Assembly (NCBI GenBank): GCA_030770425.1
Contig: JASJFT010000396.1
Location: 1 to 20,860 of the forward strand
Reading direction: 5' to 3'
DNA: 20,860 nt
DNA from: Darksidea phi
Taxonomy: Eukaryota > Ascomycota > Dothideomycetes > Pleosporales > Lentitheciaceae
The position numbers were made by a program, and so were the translations under genes. The notes beneath the pieces are model-generated. The model ran no database searches. It was given only the letters and a program-made list of their open reading frames with translations, and was not told the DNA's origin. Each line of letters opens with the position of its first letter. The first letter of the stretch is position 1. This document shows, piece after piece, positions 1 through 10,589 of the stretch.

Positions 1-1
1 A

Positions 2-190
2 CTTAGGTAAACTTTTCTAAAGAAAGTAAGAAGACTAATAGAATATATTATAGTAAATAACTCTCTATAAGGGCTAGGATAGCCTTTAGAAAAGAGGGAG
101 GCTATATTATATCTACTTCTACCGGAGAACTCTTAGATTATTATCGACTTAACTACGGTTATATACCGGACCCTATATAGTCCTATATCC
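2..190 (+). pseudogene. Possible end of an unidentified ORF relic
   Basis: In the frame starting at base 2 the translation, ignoring RIP-type stops, looks protein-like: charged and hydrophobic residues alternate (for example PLEKREA near 90-110) before it runs into an AT-rich stretch rich in Ile, Tyr and Leu. It would be the 3' part of a gene entering from outside the window. I recognise no domain. The only support is plausible composition after allowing for RIP, so this is a weak call. Confidence 0.2.
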
Positions 191-719
191 TACTATTATA
201 TCTTCTTAAGAATTTATCTTATCTTTATTTAAATATAATTCTTTTACTATCTTAGTATTTCTATACCTATCTATCTATACGTATCTTATACCTTTATCCT
301 TATAAGTTAGTTAGTATTATTATTTTATCTAGATTTACTAATACTAGTATTAGTCTTCTAATCTAATAACTACGTTATAGTACTAGTAGTTTACTCTATT
401 ATATTCTTTTCCTCTTTCTACTAATAAGTAAGATTTAATAGAGAACTATATAGTTATACCGCCCCCCTTTTAATCTTATATTAAGATTTCTAAATATCTT
501 AACTATATACTTCCCTTTTAAGGATCCTCTATAATTTCTTTTACTAAAATTTCTAAAATATTCTAGTTAAGTACCTCTCTTTTAGGAATCCTCTATTATT
601 ATCTAGTATTAGTTTACGATATTATTATTACTTATCCTAATTACTTTATCTAATATATTATTATATTATTCTAAGCCTATATATATCTATTTATAGTATC
701 TAATATTTATTATATCTAG
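191..719. other. Stretch without identifiable genes
   Basis: This stretch is pyrimidine-rich, RIP-mutated sequence in which I see no convincing coding frame on either strand. It contains a C7 run near 471 and one copy of a motif-like string, CTAATACTAGTATTAGTC, at about 338-355, which resembles the repeated intron motif found further right. It may hold the 5' end or promoter of the ORF relic that begins near 720. Confidence 0.4.
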
Positions 720-1800
720 ATATTATCGATTAACCTTAGGGCTATAGTAAAACTTTTAATTCCGTCGTCTTTTTATTTAACTCTTCTCTCTACTCTAGTC
801 TAATAGACCGTCGGAAGCTCTATAGATATTACTAAAAACTATAGTATATAGGTATATTAAAGATAGGGTAGTAAAGTTTATAACCTATAGTTAGAGGAAT
901 AGAAGAGAAGGGTTAATAGAATAGATAACCGAATAATTAATTAATTAAACTATTTCTTCTATCTACTATATAATAGAATAGATAACGAATACTAGCTAAA
1001 GACTCTCCTAGATAATACCCTTTCGAAGCCTAGTCTAACGTTTCGCCGCTTATCTAAGCCTTCGACGCTTAATTAAAAGGCTCCCTTTACTACTATACTA
1101 TACTAGAAATATAATTAGTTTAGTAGTTAACTTTTTTTATAAGAAGCTTAACTAAAGGGTTAGATATTAGATTAAATTCTACTAGAACCTTCTTAGGAGT
1201 CTAGGGATTTAAAGTAAAGTATAATAGATAAGAGGAGTCCTTTAGAAACTAATATTTAGACTATTTAGTTATACTATTATAGAGAAGAGTTTTACCTCTT
1301 TTATATCTTATCTATTATTAGGATTATACTATAATAGTAAAGTCTTAAGAGTAAACTTAGAGTTATACTAATAGAGGACTATAAGTTCGGTCTTAGTATA
1401 GATAGTTATAAAAAAGAACTACTTAAGATCTTCTTCTAAACTCTACTACCTACTTATAATTTTTTAGACTTATTAAAGTTCTTCTTATTACGGAGCGAGG
1501 TACGAGCGTAGTATATATATTTAGATCTACTAAAGTAGAATATCCCTATTAGTTCTATAGGAGGTTAGCGTTATTACTAGAATAGATTAGTAGTATTACT
1601 AGGTTAGATTAGTAGTATTACTATTTTCGACTAGATAATATTTAAATATTCTATAGCTAATTATTTTATACTACTACTATACTATATCTAATTACGAAGG
1701 TTATAAACTTCTTAGCTACTTCTCTAGCTATACCCTATTAAAATCTATTATAGTACGCGAATAACTAATAGAGTAATTAATATCTAGACTAATACTTTTT
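720..1800 (+). pseudogene. Unidentified Ser/Pro/Gln-rich ORF relic upstream of the Helitron gene
   Basis: One frame (codons starting at positions divisible by 3) stays protein-like from about 720 to 1800 once RIP-type TAA/TAG codons are read as Gln/Trp. A former Met codon (ATA) lies at 720. The N-terminal part is Pro/Ser/Thr-rich, followed near 880-960 by a charged, helix-prone segment (LEEQKRRVNRMDNR), then a Pro/Ser-rich part (PSKPSPTFRR, about 1023-1052) and a mixed segment to about 1640. From about 1640 the frame is His/Ser/Thr-rich. Its end overlaps the likely start of the Helitron ORF in a different frame. It could be a separate gene carried by the same element, a retrotransposon gag relic, or a 5' exon of the Helitron gene. 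I recognise no domain and no function is assigned. Confidence 0.4.
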
Positions 1801-2207
1801 TTTATATAGGCGTTACCCTTTCTACTAAGAATCCTTCTATTAAGTACTAATATCTTTAATCTAACCTAATAGCCCCTTCTATACTCGATATAATAAAGCT
1901 CTACTAGCTTCTTATAATCGATTTAAGAATAGTAGATAGAAGTACTAGTATTTATTATACTACCTAACTAGATAGAAGAGAGCTCGAACTAGTTATAATA
2001 ATAAACCTCCTATAGAGGATAGTACCTCCTCTTCCCTATTAAAGTAGCTTAATCTTAGCCTACTTTTTTAACTTCTATTACTAATACTAGTATCTAACTT
2101 AAGTATTCCGAGCGTACCCTTTATACCGTAGACGGGCTCTACTACTTAGTTATTACTACTATCTTAATTAATCTTTCGAGCGAGTAATAATCTATCTTTC
2201 TTTTAAC

Positions 2208-2400
2208 TATTACGTTTTACTTAATCTAATCTCCTACGTATTATACCACTTTTCGATAATCTATTCTCCTCTTAGTTATTATACTCTACTTAGTCTAATC
2301 TCCTACGCGTCGTACTACTTTTTAATAATCCGTCTTCCTCTTAGCTATTACGCTCTACTTAGTCTAATCTCTAGTATATTATACCGGTTTCGGGTAATAA
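2208..2400 (+). repeat. 69-bp tandem repeat (about 2.7 copies) in the Helitron coding sequence
   Basis: Copies start at 2208, 2277 and 2346, exactly 69 bp apart. Each begins LLxxTxSNL in the Helitron frame, so the period equals 23 codons and the array keeps the frame. The second unit ends in PLFDNPSSSQ; the third diverges after about 35 bases and passes into a former Gly/Thr-rich linker (2402-2428) that holds a copy of the recurrent TATTAG motif. A degenerate earlier unit may lie at 2140-2207. Repeats this close after RIP imply that they were similar before it. Confidence 0.8.
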
Positions 2401-3976
2401 CGTAGGTATTAGTCGTAGTATTAGTCCTAATAAATCTACCCTTACTATTAATAACTTTAAGGAAGCTAAATCTTATATATATAATCTCCCTCCTATTCTA
2501 CCCTAAATTAAATTTAATAAGAATAACTATCTAAATAACTAAATAATATCGAACTCGGATAAAGCCCTAATTAGTAAGTTTTATAAGGAGTTAGATAAAG
2601 AGTAGATATAGATATATACTATTTATAATCGTCGCTAGTTTTAGATTAAAATATATAACTACGAATATCTAGTATATTATAATAATAAAGTTAAGTACTC
2701 TAACGACCCTAATTAGATTCTACTTTACGAGGCTACGAATAGTATAGACCCTAATCTATTATTAACTACTCTTCTACTTCTAATAGATATAGAGGAGATA
2801 CTAATAGCCTAAGTATATATCTTTATAGAAATTCGGTAGTATTATAGTTTATAGTAAAAGTATAGGGGTTATATCTACTATTTTACTATAAATATTAATT
2901 AAATATTTTATAAGCTTTCTCTTTTATTTTCTAAATTAGATATTATTATCCTTAAGCTACTCTAATTAGATAATAATAATAGGGATATAATCGACTATTA
3001 GTTTAAGAAGAACTTTAAGATATACTAATTAACTATACTTTAATAATTATTCTTCTTAAAGTATAATTATCCTAGTTACTATAATATTAAAATTAATTAT
3101 AATACTATTTAATAACTTCCTATAAACGCGTTTATTAATAATTAGTTTATTAAAATTAAGTATAACGATAGACTATACTTAGTACTAGGTACTAGGTCTA
3201 ATATATAAGTAGACTATTCTAGTCTATTCTATACTCCTATAAATATCCTACTTATATAGGCCGTATCTATCCTACTTAGAAATATAGCTAATATCTTACC
3301 TAATACTAGTAGTACTTCTATAGTATCCTCTTCTCTATTAACTAATTCTAGCGGACTATATATAAGTTAATCTATATTAAAGGAGTCTATTAATAATATA
3401 GAGTCTAACTATAGTAGTCTAGATCTTACTAGCTCGGATAATAAAGATATAGAAATAGATATATTAATTATATCTAATCTCCTTCTAGATATAAGGGAAT
3501 TTAAGACTCTTTATTAGTAAATATAAAGTCGAAGAGAAGCCGTATATCTTACTATAGATTCTATCTACTAGATACTTATTATAAAGTTTAATAGTTAGGA
3601 GCCTCTTCTTAGTCTTATCTTTCCTACCCTCTATTTAACTAGCGCTACTAATTTTATATAGTCCTAGTAATATATAATAGACTATCTTATATATATTTAT
3701 TATATTATATACTATAAGAATAGATAATTTATACGCTACTCTCGGTTTTAATTTACTATATTTAATATTCTTTTATAAAGGTAGACTATAGCTAAGGCTA
3801 ATTTCTTTATTAATTATATAATAGATACTAATTCTATTACTATAAAGAATATTAGAGCCGTATTTAATAGCCCTAATAGTAGTCTATAACTAATTAATTC
3901 TATTATTTATTACTCTACTACGATTTAGGGATCTTATATATATTAGGTATAAAAGAATAAAAATTTTAAGATTATA

Positions 3977-4043
3977 GTATATTTTATCTTAACTCTCTTT
4001 AGATTAGAGACTAATACTAAGACTAATATTAACTATATTATAG
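3977..4043 (+). other. 67-nt intron in the Helitron gene
   Basis: The upstream exon ends in a Lys/Phe-rich segment that, in this family, directly precedes the LFFT/AD..W block. The latter resumes in another frame at 4044. The 67 bases between start GTATAT and end in a TAG (former CAG or TAG) acceptor preceded by ATTAACTAT, a plausible branch site. Removing them restores the frame exactly at phase 0. The segment holds the antisense form of the recurrent motif (GACTAATACTAAGACTAAT at 4011-4029). Confidence 0.75.
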
Positions 4044-4310
4044 GTTTACTAGTTATTCTTTCTATATCTCTTTATTATATACTCTACTATAGATTATTAT
4101 TAGTATAATCTACTATAATTTATACCTTAATTTAAAGAGTAGAAAACTACTACTTCTATACGACGTATATAACTCGCCTAAGACTTTATCTAGAACTATT
4201 CTTATATTATATTATACTAGTTCTATCGATAATTCGAGCTATTTAAAAAATATATTATTAAGTTAAAGTTTAAGGTTATTAATTTATAGAATTAATATAA
4301 GTAGTAAAGA

Positions 4311-4337
4311 TATAGGAGTACTTATAATTATAGTCTC
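4311..4337 (+). other. Rep HUH (His-hydrophobic-His) motif of the Helitron
   Basis: Read with RIP allowed for, the codons at 4311-4337 give (R/H)GSTHNHGL, matching the RGSxHxHG signature of Helitron Rep proteins. The two metal-binding His codons are now TAT (4323-4325 and 4329-4331), and CATGGT has become TATAGT. The preceding segment (4200-4310) matches the family's NPxxxxxxFxxxFxxFKK and W.RYEWQ stretch. Confidence 0.9.
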
Positions 4338-5837
4338 TATTTTTATTATTATACTCCTAGCCCGGACTATAAGCTAGGTAGCTAAAGTATAAAGTTTTTA
4401 AGAAACTAACTTACTTAATATTAAGAATATTATATTAGTATTATTTACTCTAAACTAGATACTTAGAATATACTAGAAGATAGATTACTATTATCGTTAC
4501 TATTTAAGTAGATAATATTTAACTTTAAAAAGCTAGCCTCTATTTTTACTTACTACTATCTCTATTATTATTAGAATTCGTATTATAAGAAGAAAAATAA
4601 GATAACTAAATAGAAGGTTTATTACTTTAATATATTATAGCTATTTAATTTAGGTCTATAATTTAAAAAGACTTTAAGAAAGATCTACCTTTATCTTTAA
4701 CCTTATTAAAATTATCCCTAACTTAATATATATAATTAGGTTATAACTCTTAACTAGTATACGAATATAGATATCTAGCCCTATACTAGTACTATTAGAG
4801 TAATAGAGTATATAGGGGTTTATACTATAAAGGGAGAAATATTAACTCTATTATATAAAGAGATAGTAGTTTAAGTTCTTTCTTATTTAAATAATAAAAA
4901 TATACTCTTCTCTTTTACTTCTAAGCTCCTAAATAGGACTACTAGTTAGTAGGACTATAGTATCTAGGAAGTTTATTATATCCTCTTTAGCTTACCTCTA
5001 GTTTATTACTCTTAAGTAGTAGTTAACGTTAATTATTACCCTAAAATAGAGTATCTAACTACTTTTATTTTTCGAAATTAGTAGTAAGAGGTAGCTAATA
5101 CTCCTAAAGACGATAGCGACGACTAAGTTCCTTTTTAGTAAGATTAATTACTCTTTACTAAATATAAAGAGTAACTAGTTATACTTAAGGGGGTTAACTA
5201 TCTTAACTTTCTCCTTTATTATATCTATTATTCGTCTTTTAAGTATTAAGTTTAAGTAAAGCTATATATCTTAAAGTATTATTCTCTCTATTCGTCTATA
5301 GTATATACTAAAGACTTTACTCGCGTTATACTAATACTTTATTATTCTTTCTATTTAATTAAGAATATTAAGTATATTAATAGTAAGGATTTTACTATTT
5401 ATATAGAAGTCTACTATAAGTATAAAGCTTTATATACGTATATTCCTAGCGCTTATTATAGGTTTATAGAATTAGAGATTAAAGAAGAGAATTTTAAGTA
5501 GGAAAATATAGATTTAGAGGATAACTTTTCTTTTAATAAGCTAATAGTAAGGCGCTTAGGATTATAAGGATTTATTATAAATAATAATAATATTAGAGAC
5601 CGGCTTATTAATTAAGTAAAAGACTAGAATAATCCTATTTATAAAGATATATACGAACTCGACCTATTATATTATTAAAAGAATTAAAAGTACTTCTATT
5701 CTATTAATTAGGCTATCCGGACTAATACCTTACCTAATACCCTCTAGTCTAAGTAGTAGCTATTATATAATATACTAGTAAATTACGATATAGCTTTTTA
5801 AAGGGATAGTTCTTCTTTTTAACTCCTTATTAACTTA

Positions 5838-5861
5838 GATAGTATAGGTAGTACTAGTAAG
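5838..5861 (+). other. Walker A motif of the Helitron Pif1-type helicase
   Basis: Codons GAT AGT ATA GGT AGT ACT AGT AAG correspond to D-G-M-G-G-T-G-K after reversing TpG to TpA changes, following LLxN as in Pif1/Helitron helicases. It is in the same frame as the Rep motifs. About 50 codons downstream, (A)PTGVAA-like and GRTIxS-like strings complete helicase motif Ia. Confidence 0.9.
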
Positions 5862-7286
5862 ATATATATAATAGAGATAATATTAGCTACCCTAATAAAG
5901 ATCGTAGAGGCCTTTAGTAAGAGACCCCCTATTACTCGTTATATACTAACTAGTATAGTAGTCTTCTTTATATTAGGGAGAATAATTAATTCTATATTCT
6001 AGATTCTAATCTAATTATAGGATAGTAATCTCTCTTTATTAGTATCCACTACTCTTTAGTAGATTTAAGTATTATTTAAGAATATTTAATATATTATTAT
6101 TAATAAGAAATTTATAATTAGTCTAAGTATTCTCTTCTAGATATATATATAATATTATAAGATTTAGCTAGAATAATAGTTACTTTCTTTTACTAGAGTA
6201 AATATTATATTAGTTAAAGACTTTTATTAACTCCTACTAGTTATACGTAGGCTATTATTTAACGACTCCTATACTTCGAATCTTACTAATACTAAGAATT
6301 AAGCTCTTTATCTTAAATTTCGCTATATAATTATCTTAGACGTTATTATATAGTAATAAGGTAATATATAGGTAGCTTTTTAAGAAGCTCTTATATATAT
6401 TTATATTAAAAAGCTAAGATAAGCTAACTAGATACTACTTATAACTTAATATTATATAGTACTTTTTCCAACCGAATAAGATTCCTTTAGTAGTACTATA
6501 CGAATCTATACTAAGAGGTATAAGATTAACTAGATTAATTATTATTATATACGAGATTCGGGCTAACTAGTAGTTATAATAAGGATATTTTACGAGAACC
6601 TACGGGTAGCTATAGTACCCCTAGAAGATAGTAGTAATCTTTTTAGCGAGCTTCTTCTCTATATTAGTAGATAGGTAATACTTCTTAAAAATATTTAGAT
6701 AGAGAGAGGCTTAGTAAATAGTACTACTAGGACTATTATTAATATTATTTAGAATATAAATATTAATAATTATAAGGATATAATATCTCTTATAATTCTA
6801 GTTATATTTAATAGATATATAAGTCCTAGGTTTTATTTAATAAATAATAGCCGAATCGTAGTACTAGTCTTTACTATTAGTAGAGAGTTTATACTAGACT
6901 AGGTAATTTATACTTAGGTTTAGTTTTCTCTAATATCTACTTAGACTATTATAGTTTATAAGTCTTAGAACCTAAGTTTAGAAAAGGTAGTAGTCTATAT
7001 TAGTAGGGATTAGAATTATACTTTTAAACTAATATATATTATACTTTTACGAGTAAAGATATTAGAGGGTATAATATTAGAGAATAGTTTTTCTTTTTAG
7101 TATTTAAAGTAGCTAAAAAGTAAGATATACGCGCGTAGAAAGGTAGATAAGACTAGAAGGAATTAGTAGTATATTTATATTAAGAATACTCTATTTTAGT
7201 CTATAAATAAAAACTTTATTATTAACTAGACTAATATCTATACTAATATTATATCTATATACCTTTAAATATAATATTACTATACT

Positions 7287-7333
7287 CTAATAATTACTTA
7301 TAGCCTAATACCTAGACTAATACTAGATTATAC
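7287..7333 (-). other. Intron-like segment with the TATTAG motif
   Basis: On the minus strand it starts GTATAATCTAG and ends TAATTATTAG. Between them lies TATTAGTCTAGGTATTAG, a variant of the recurrent 18-bp motif, close to the donor as in the other copies. The length is 47 nt. Splicing is inferred, not proved. Confidence 0.45.
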
Positions 7334-7754
7334 CCTATTTAGATCTCTACTATTTAGATATTACTATCTTTATCTACTTATATATTCTACTTCTCTTCGT
7401 CTAGAAGTATAATTTATAGTATTATATCTTATAGGATATAATTAGTAGTATTATAAATTATAGAGAGAATTAACTTAACTATTAGTAATTTATAATCCCT
7501 TATATAGGACTTTAGAAATATAGGAGTAAAAGTACCTTTAAAGGGTTCTAGTAGTTTAAGTACCTCTTTATCTCTTACTAGCTTAATTTTATAGCTTAGA
7601 AACTTCCTATAATCTTAGTATAGGAAAATAAGAGCTAAGATAGTATACTCTATACGTAAAAATAGAACCTAGAATAGTAGAAGTAGAAGGCTAGTCTTCT
7701 TATCGATAGTTATTCCCTTCTTATAGCTATAATAAGTAGCTATCTTTTTAATAG

Positions 7755-7808
7755 CTAACGGTTATAGTTATTAGTAAGGCTAGACTAATATTAAGACTAA
7801 TACCTTAC
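7755..7808 (-). other. Intron-like segment with the TATTAG motif
   Basis: On the minus strand it starts GTAAGGTATTAGTCTTAATA, runs through TTACTAATAAC (a plausible branch site) and ends CCGTTAG. The length is 54 nt. The first 26 bases match the 10-11 kb plus-strand units almost perfectly, although this copy is in another gene and on the other strand. Confidence 0.55.
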
Positions 7809-8039
7809 TTACTCGTAGTAGTCGTAAGTATACTACTAGTAGAGCTATAGTTTATTTTTAGAAATAAAACTATATTATATAGTAAGAAAATTATACTTTA
7901 AAGTAGACTTCGTATTATAGTTACTATTAGTATTACTATACTAGTAGTATACTCTAAAAAAACTTACGTCCTTTAATATAGAATTACTAGCTATATTATA
8001 GGAAGAGGATTATAATATATTTTTATATATCTATAAGGT

Positions 8040-8066
8040 ATTAGTATTAGTATTAGTCTATTTAAT
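8040..8066 (+). repeat. TATTAG motif copy
   Basis: The sequence reads AGGTATTAGTATTAGTATTAGTC, the purest hexamer form of the motif (TATTAG three times). It is preceded by CTATAAGG, which could be a former TGTAAGG donor mutated by RIP. No clear acceptor was assigned, and the surrounding relic is read on the opposite strand. Confidence 0.5.
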
Positions 8067-8138
8067 ATAATATATAGAACTTATAGTAAGAAGAGGTCGA
8101 CTAATTCTAGGCTAGATACTATTTATATATACCTATTA

Positions 8139-8163
8139 GGTATTAGTATAGATATTAGTCTAT
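8139..8163 (+). repeat. TATTAG motif copy
   Basis: The sequence reads GGTATTAGTATAGATATTAGTC, about 100 bp after the copy at 8040. Both are followed by TATTTAA/TATTAAG, so the two may be a diverged local duplication. Confidence 0.45.
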
Positions 8164-8629
8164 TAAGTAGATAAACTTATACTAAAAGCTCTAGATAATA
8201 TATATAGGATATATACTATAAAGTTTCTAGTCTTAAGAGCGATAATTTTCTAGTACGTTCTAATAATAGCTAATTACTAAAATTCTTATAGGAACTATTA
8301 GTAGCTAAGTTATAAAATAGTTAATATATTCTAATTAAACTAATAGAAATACTAAACTATCTTTTTAGATAAATTATTATCTAAGTTACTAGAAGTATAA
8401 TTTTAGTCGTTATCGTCTTCGTCGACTAGTATAGAGGACGAGTTTAAAAGGACTCTATTATCTCTATAGGTACGTAGCTCTTTTACTATACTATAGATAA
8501 ATATAAATAATATATACTTATTATTAAGCTAAAATATAATATCTTAGCGGCTATAATAGGCTTTTTATATTTATATATTAACGTCTCTAGACTAGGTATA
8601 GACTACGACTTATTATATAAAATATAATC

Positions 8630-8684
8630 CTAAGTTAAATTTATAAATAATTAGTATAAACTAATACTAAGACTAATATCTTAC
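8630..8684 (-). other. Intron-like segment with the TATTAG motif
   Basis: On the minus strand it starts GTAAGATATTAGTCTTAG, has ATACTAATTATT as a possible branch site and ends TTTAACTTAG. The length is about 55 nt. The donor-proximal 24 bases are the same as in the plus-strand unit at 10730. Confidence 0.5.
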
Positions 8685-9145
8685 TTATTACTATATAATA
8701 GTAATATTCTTAGACTATAGACGTAGTTAGCTTTCGATTTTCTCTTTCTTAAATAGACTTAATATTTTATTAATAATATAGGTAACTAATAGTCGGAATT
8801 TCTTTTATATAGTCGTATAGTACTTATTAGTTATATTCTTATCTTTAATTAACTAAAATTATTTACCTATAACTTTATCGCGCGCTTATAGGTTCTTCTT
8901 AGTATTCTTATTTAGGGAGTATTTAGTATTAGCCTTATACTTCTTTCGATTAGCTATAGTAAAGGATATTAGCCTTAATATTAATCTAGTAGCTAATAAT
9001 ATACGATCGCGAAAGGTTAATATTAGATATAATAATAGTATATATTATTATTAAAGTTTAGAAATAAAAATTTAGAATTATTTACCTATAGTTATATTTA
9101 TACTAGCTAGTAGTAAAGCCTATAGTAAGACTATTTAGTAATAGT

Positions 9146-9660
9146 AGTAAGTAGTAAACGCTACTAGTAAGTTTCTATAATTTTTAATAGCTACTATATC
9201 TCCGTCTATAATACCGTCGTATTTAAATTTTTTACTAAATTATAATTAAAATAAGATTTTATATAAGGGTCTAATACCGTAATTAATACTACGGCTTTTT
9301 TCTATAATTTAAAATACTAGCTAGTAGAATTTTAACTTTACTTTTAAGGGCTTTAGTTCTTTTACTTCTATTATTAGCTAATAACTAGTTATATAATTAT
9401 AGTAAGTAGTAAATACTACTAGTAAGTTTCTATAATTTTTAATAGCTACTATATCTCCGTTAATAGTACCGTTATATTTAAATTTTTTACTAAATTATAA
9501 TTAAAATAAGATTTTATATAAGGGCCTAATATCGTAACTAATACTATAGTCTTCTTCTATAAATTAAAATACTAGCTAGTAGAATTTTAACTTTACTTTT
9601 AAGAGCTTTAGTTCTTTTATTTTACTTTTAACTTTTACTACTAGTCTACTACTAGTTATA
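9146..9660. repeat. 255-bp tandem duplication
   Basis: AGTAAGTAGTAAACGCTACT at 9146 recurs as AGTAAGTAGTAAATACTACT at 9401, and the following 230 bases match closely, differing mainly at C/T or G/A positions plus a small indel near 9195 and 9450. The second copy diverges after about 9620. Each copy holds, on the minus strand, a motif variant (TATTAG-TTACGA-TATTAG in the second copy). The differences are largely those RIP would add to once-identical copies. Confidence 0.85.
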
Positions 9661-9795
9661 TAATATTATACTATTTTACTTTATATATATATCTACCTAG
9701 CCCCTATTTCTATAAATCTTTTATTACTTTTCTACTAGATTATTAAGAACTTACTATTATAGTTATAGGTAAACTACTCTTTAAGACTACTAAGG

Positions 9796-9840
9796 ATAAG
9801 ATATTAGTCTTAGTATTAATTATTTACTAACTTTCTATAG
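9796..9840 (+). other. Intron-like segment with the TATTAG motif
   Basis: It reads ATAAGATATTAGTCTTAG and ends CTAACTTTCTATAG. The donor is AT where the other copies have GT, so it has one extra mutation. CTAAC is a good branch site. The length is 45 nt. The following exon reads as a helical segment. Confidence 0.5.
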
Positions 9841-10044
9841 TAAGAATAATATTAGTAAGCCCTAAGCCGTCTAAGCTTTAACTATATTTAAATAATCCCT
9901 TTACTAATAGCTAGGACTACGGCGTAGACCCTCCTAACCTACTACTACCTACTAGAGTAGACGTTATTAACCTACCCCTATCTACTAGACTAAACGTTAT
10001 TAACCTATCTACCCTACTACTAGCTACTCTTACTAAATATATAG

Positions 10045-10087
10045 GTAAGTATTAACCTTAGTATTAGTTCTCTACTAATTTTAGTAG
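10045..10087 (+). other. Intron-like unit 1 of the 10-11 kb cluster
   Basis: GTAAGT donor, ATTAACCTTAGTATTAG motif variant, CTAAT branch site, TTTAGTAG acceptor; 43 nt. It is one base shorter than the six units that follow and the most diverged of the cluster. Confidence 0.6.
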
Positions 10088-10279
10088 TAATATATAGTAT
10101 AAGGGTTATTAATAGTAATATTCCGATTCCTATCTCGCTTAGCGAATAATCTAGTCCTACTAAGCTAAGTAAATAATCTAGTTCTACTAATCTATTATAG
10201 TCCGCTTACGGTAGTTAGGGCCTTAATACTTATAAGAATAATAGACGATTTTCTAGTATTCTACCTTAGTAGACTACGA

Positions 10280-10323
10280 GTAAGGTATTAGTCTTAGTAT
10301 TAGTCCTTTACTAACTTTAGTAG
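10280..10323 (+). other. Intron-like unit 2 of the cluster
   Basis: GTAAGG donor, TATTAGTCTTAGTATTAG motif, CTAAC branch site, TTTAGTAG acceptor; 44 nt. Removing it joins a Ser/Gln-rich exon to the first acidic exon at phase 1. Confidence 0.65.
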
Positions 10324-10419
10324 AGAGGACTATTTAAGAAAAAGAGGATAGTATTTATTCTAATAATAGTAGATAATCTTCTAGTACCAGCGCTTTAATA
10401 ACTATTAGATAGACTTCGA

Positions 10420-10463
10420 GTAAAGTATTAGTCTTAGTATTAGTTCTTTACTAACTTTAATAG
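10420..10463 (+). other. Intron-like unit 3 of the cluster
   Basis: GTAAAG donor, TATTAGTCTTAGTATTAG motif, CTAAC branch site, TTTAATAG acceptor; 44 nt. The upstream exon ends TTCGA and the downstream one starts GGAGGACTAATAA, as at unit 5 and unit 4 respectively. Confidence 0.65.
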
Positions 10464-10589
10464 GGAGGACTAATAATTAAGAAGAGAATAGTATAACTCG
10501 TTTATTATAGTAATAGATACGACGTACTAACCTAGATAACTAATAATCTACTTCTACTAATACCTCTATAAATACTATATATACTTTAA

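Larger units (their letters stand above)
1727..7229 (+). pseudogene. Helitron Rep-helicase (rolling-circle transposase), RIP-inactivated, near full length
   Basis: This encoded the single large protein of a Helitron: a HUH endonuclease (Rep) that nicks and joins DNA, fused to a Pif1-family 5'-3' helicase, used for rolling-circle transposition. The frame runs from a likely former ATG near 1727 to 3976 and, after a 67-nt intron, from 4044 to a stop near 7229, about 1800 residues, usual for fungal Helitrons. In order: a low-complexity N terminus; a 23-residue tandem repeat (2208-2400); a Cys-rich region, CxxCxRRWF (about 2608-2640); the MDPxxxP...LP and EEMLIA motifs (2740-2810); Helitron_like_N with FPTLYPTGA (3620-3650) and RFxRHPRFQF (3730-3760); the HUH motif (His at 4323 and 4329); the two Rep tyrosines (4809, 4821); Walker A GMGGTGK (5841-5861); Walker B IIDE (about 6096-6107); LVNGTTG (about 6703-6723); TVHKSQ (about 6951-6968). 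The catalytic codons are RIP-altered and stops number in the dozens. No indel was found over about 5.4 kb. Confidence 0.93.
7287..9660 (-). pseudogene. Unidentified multi-exon gene relic, minus strand
   Basis: On the minus strand, stretches of protein-like frame are separated by intron-like segments (7287-7333, 7755-7808, 8630-8684). The longest open piece, about 7400-7700, reads as a mixed globular sequence (DYRKFLSYKIKLARDKEV, then EPFKGTFTP), with many charged residues and few RIP stops. Another exon (about 8400-8630) contains ETLMYKYKKPIIAAKM. A Lys-rich exon (about 8860-8950) reads NRKKHKA...KDTKKNL. The 255-bp tandem duplication at 9146-9660 may be part of its 5' region. I recognise no domain. 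Its 5' end faces the start of the plus-strand relic at about 9700, so the two look like a divergent pair. It could be a host gene fragment captured by an element, or an unrecognised transposon gene. Exon limits are approximate. Confidence 0.4.

Noticed and set aside
780..960. A helix-turn-helix (Tc1/mariner or pogo-like) transposase start
   Set aside because: I tried all plus frames against typical N-terminal patterns; the fits were poor, no DDE motif follows, and a different frame is far more protein-like.
2208..2400. CRISPR-like array from the 69-bp period
   Set aside because: The whole unit repeats with no distinct repeat/spacer structure, keeps a coding frame, and the host is a eukaryote.
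5721..5752. Another copy of the TATTAG motif on the minus strand inside the Helitron helicase
   Set aside because: Only partial similarity (GGTATTAGGTAAGGTATTAG). It lies in continuous Helitron coding frame with no sign of an intron, so it is probably coincidence.
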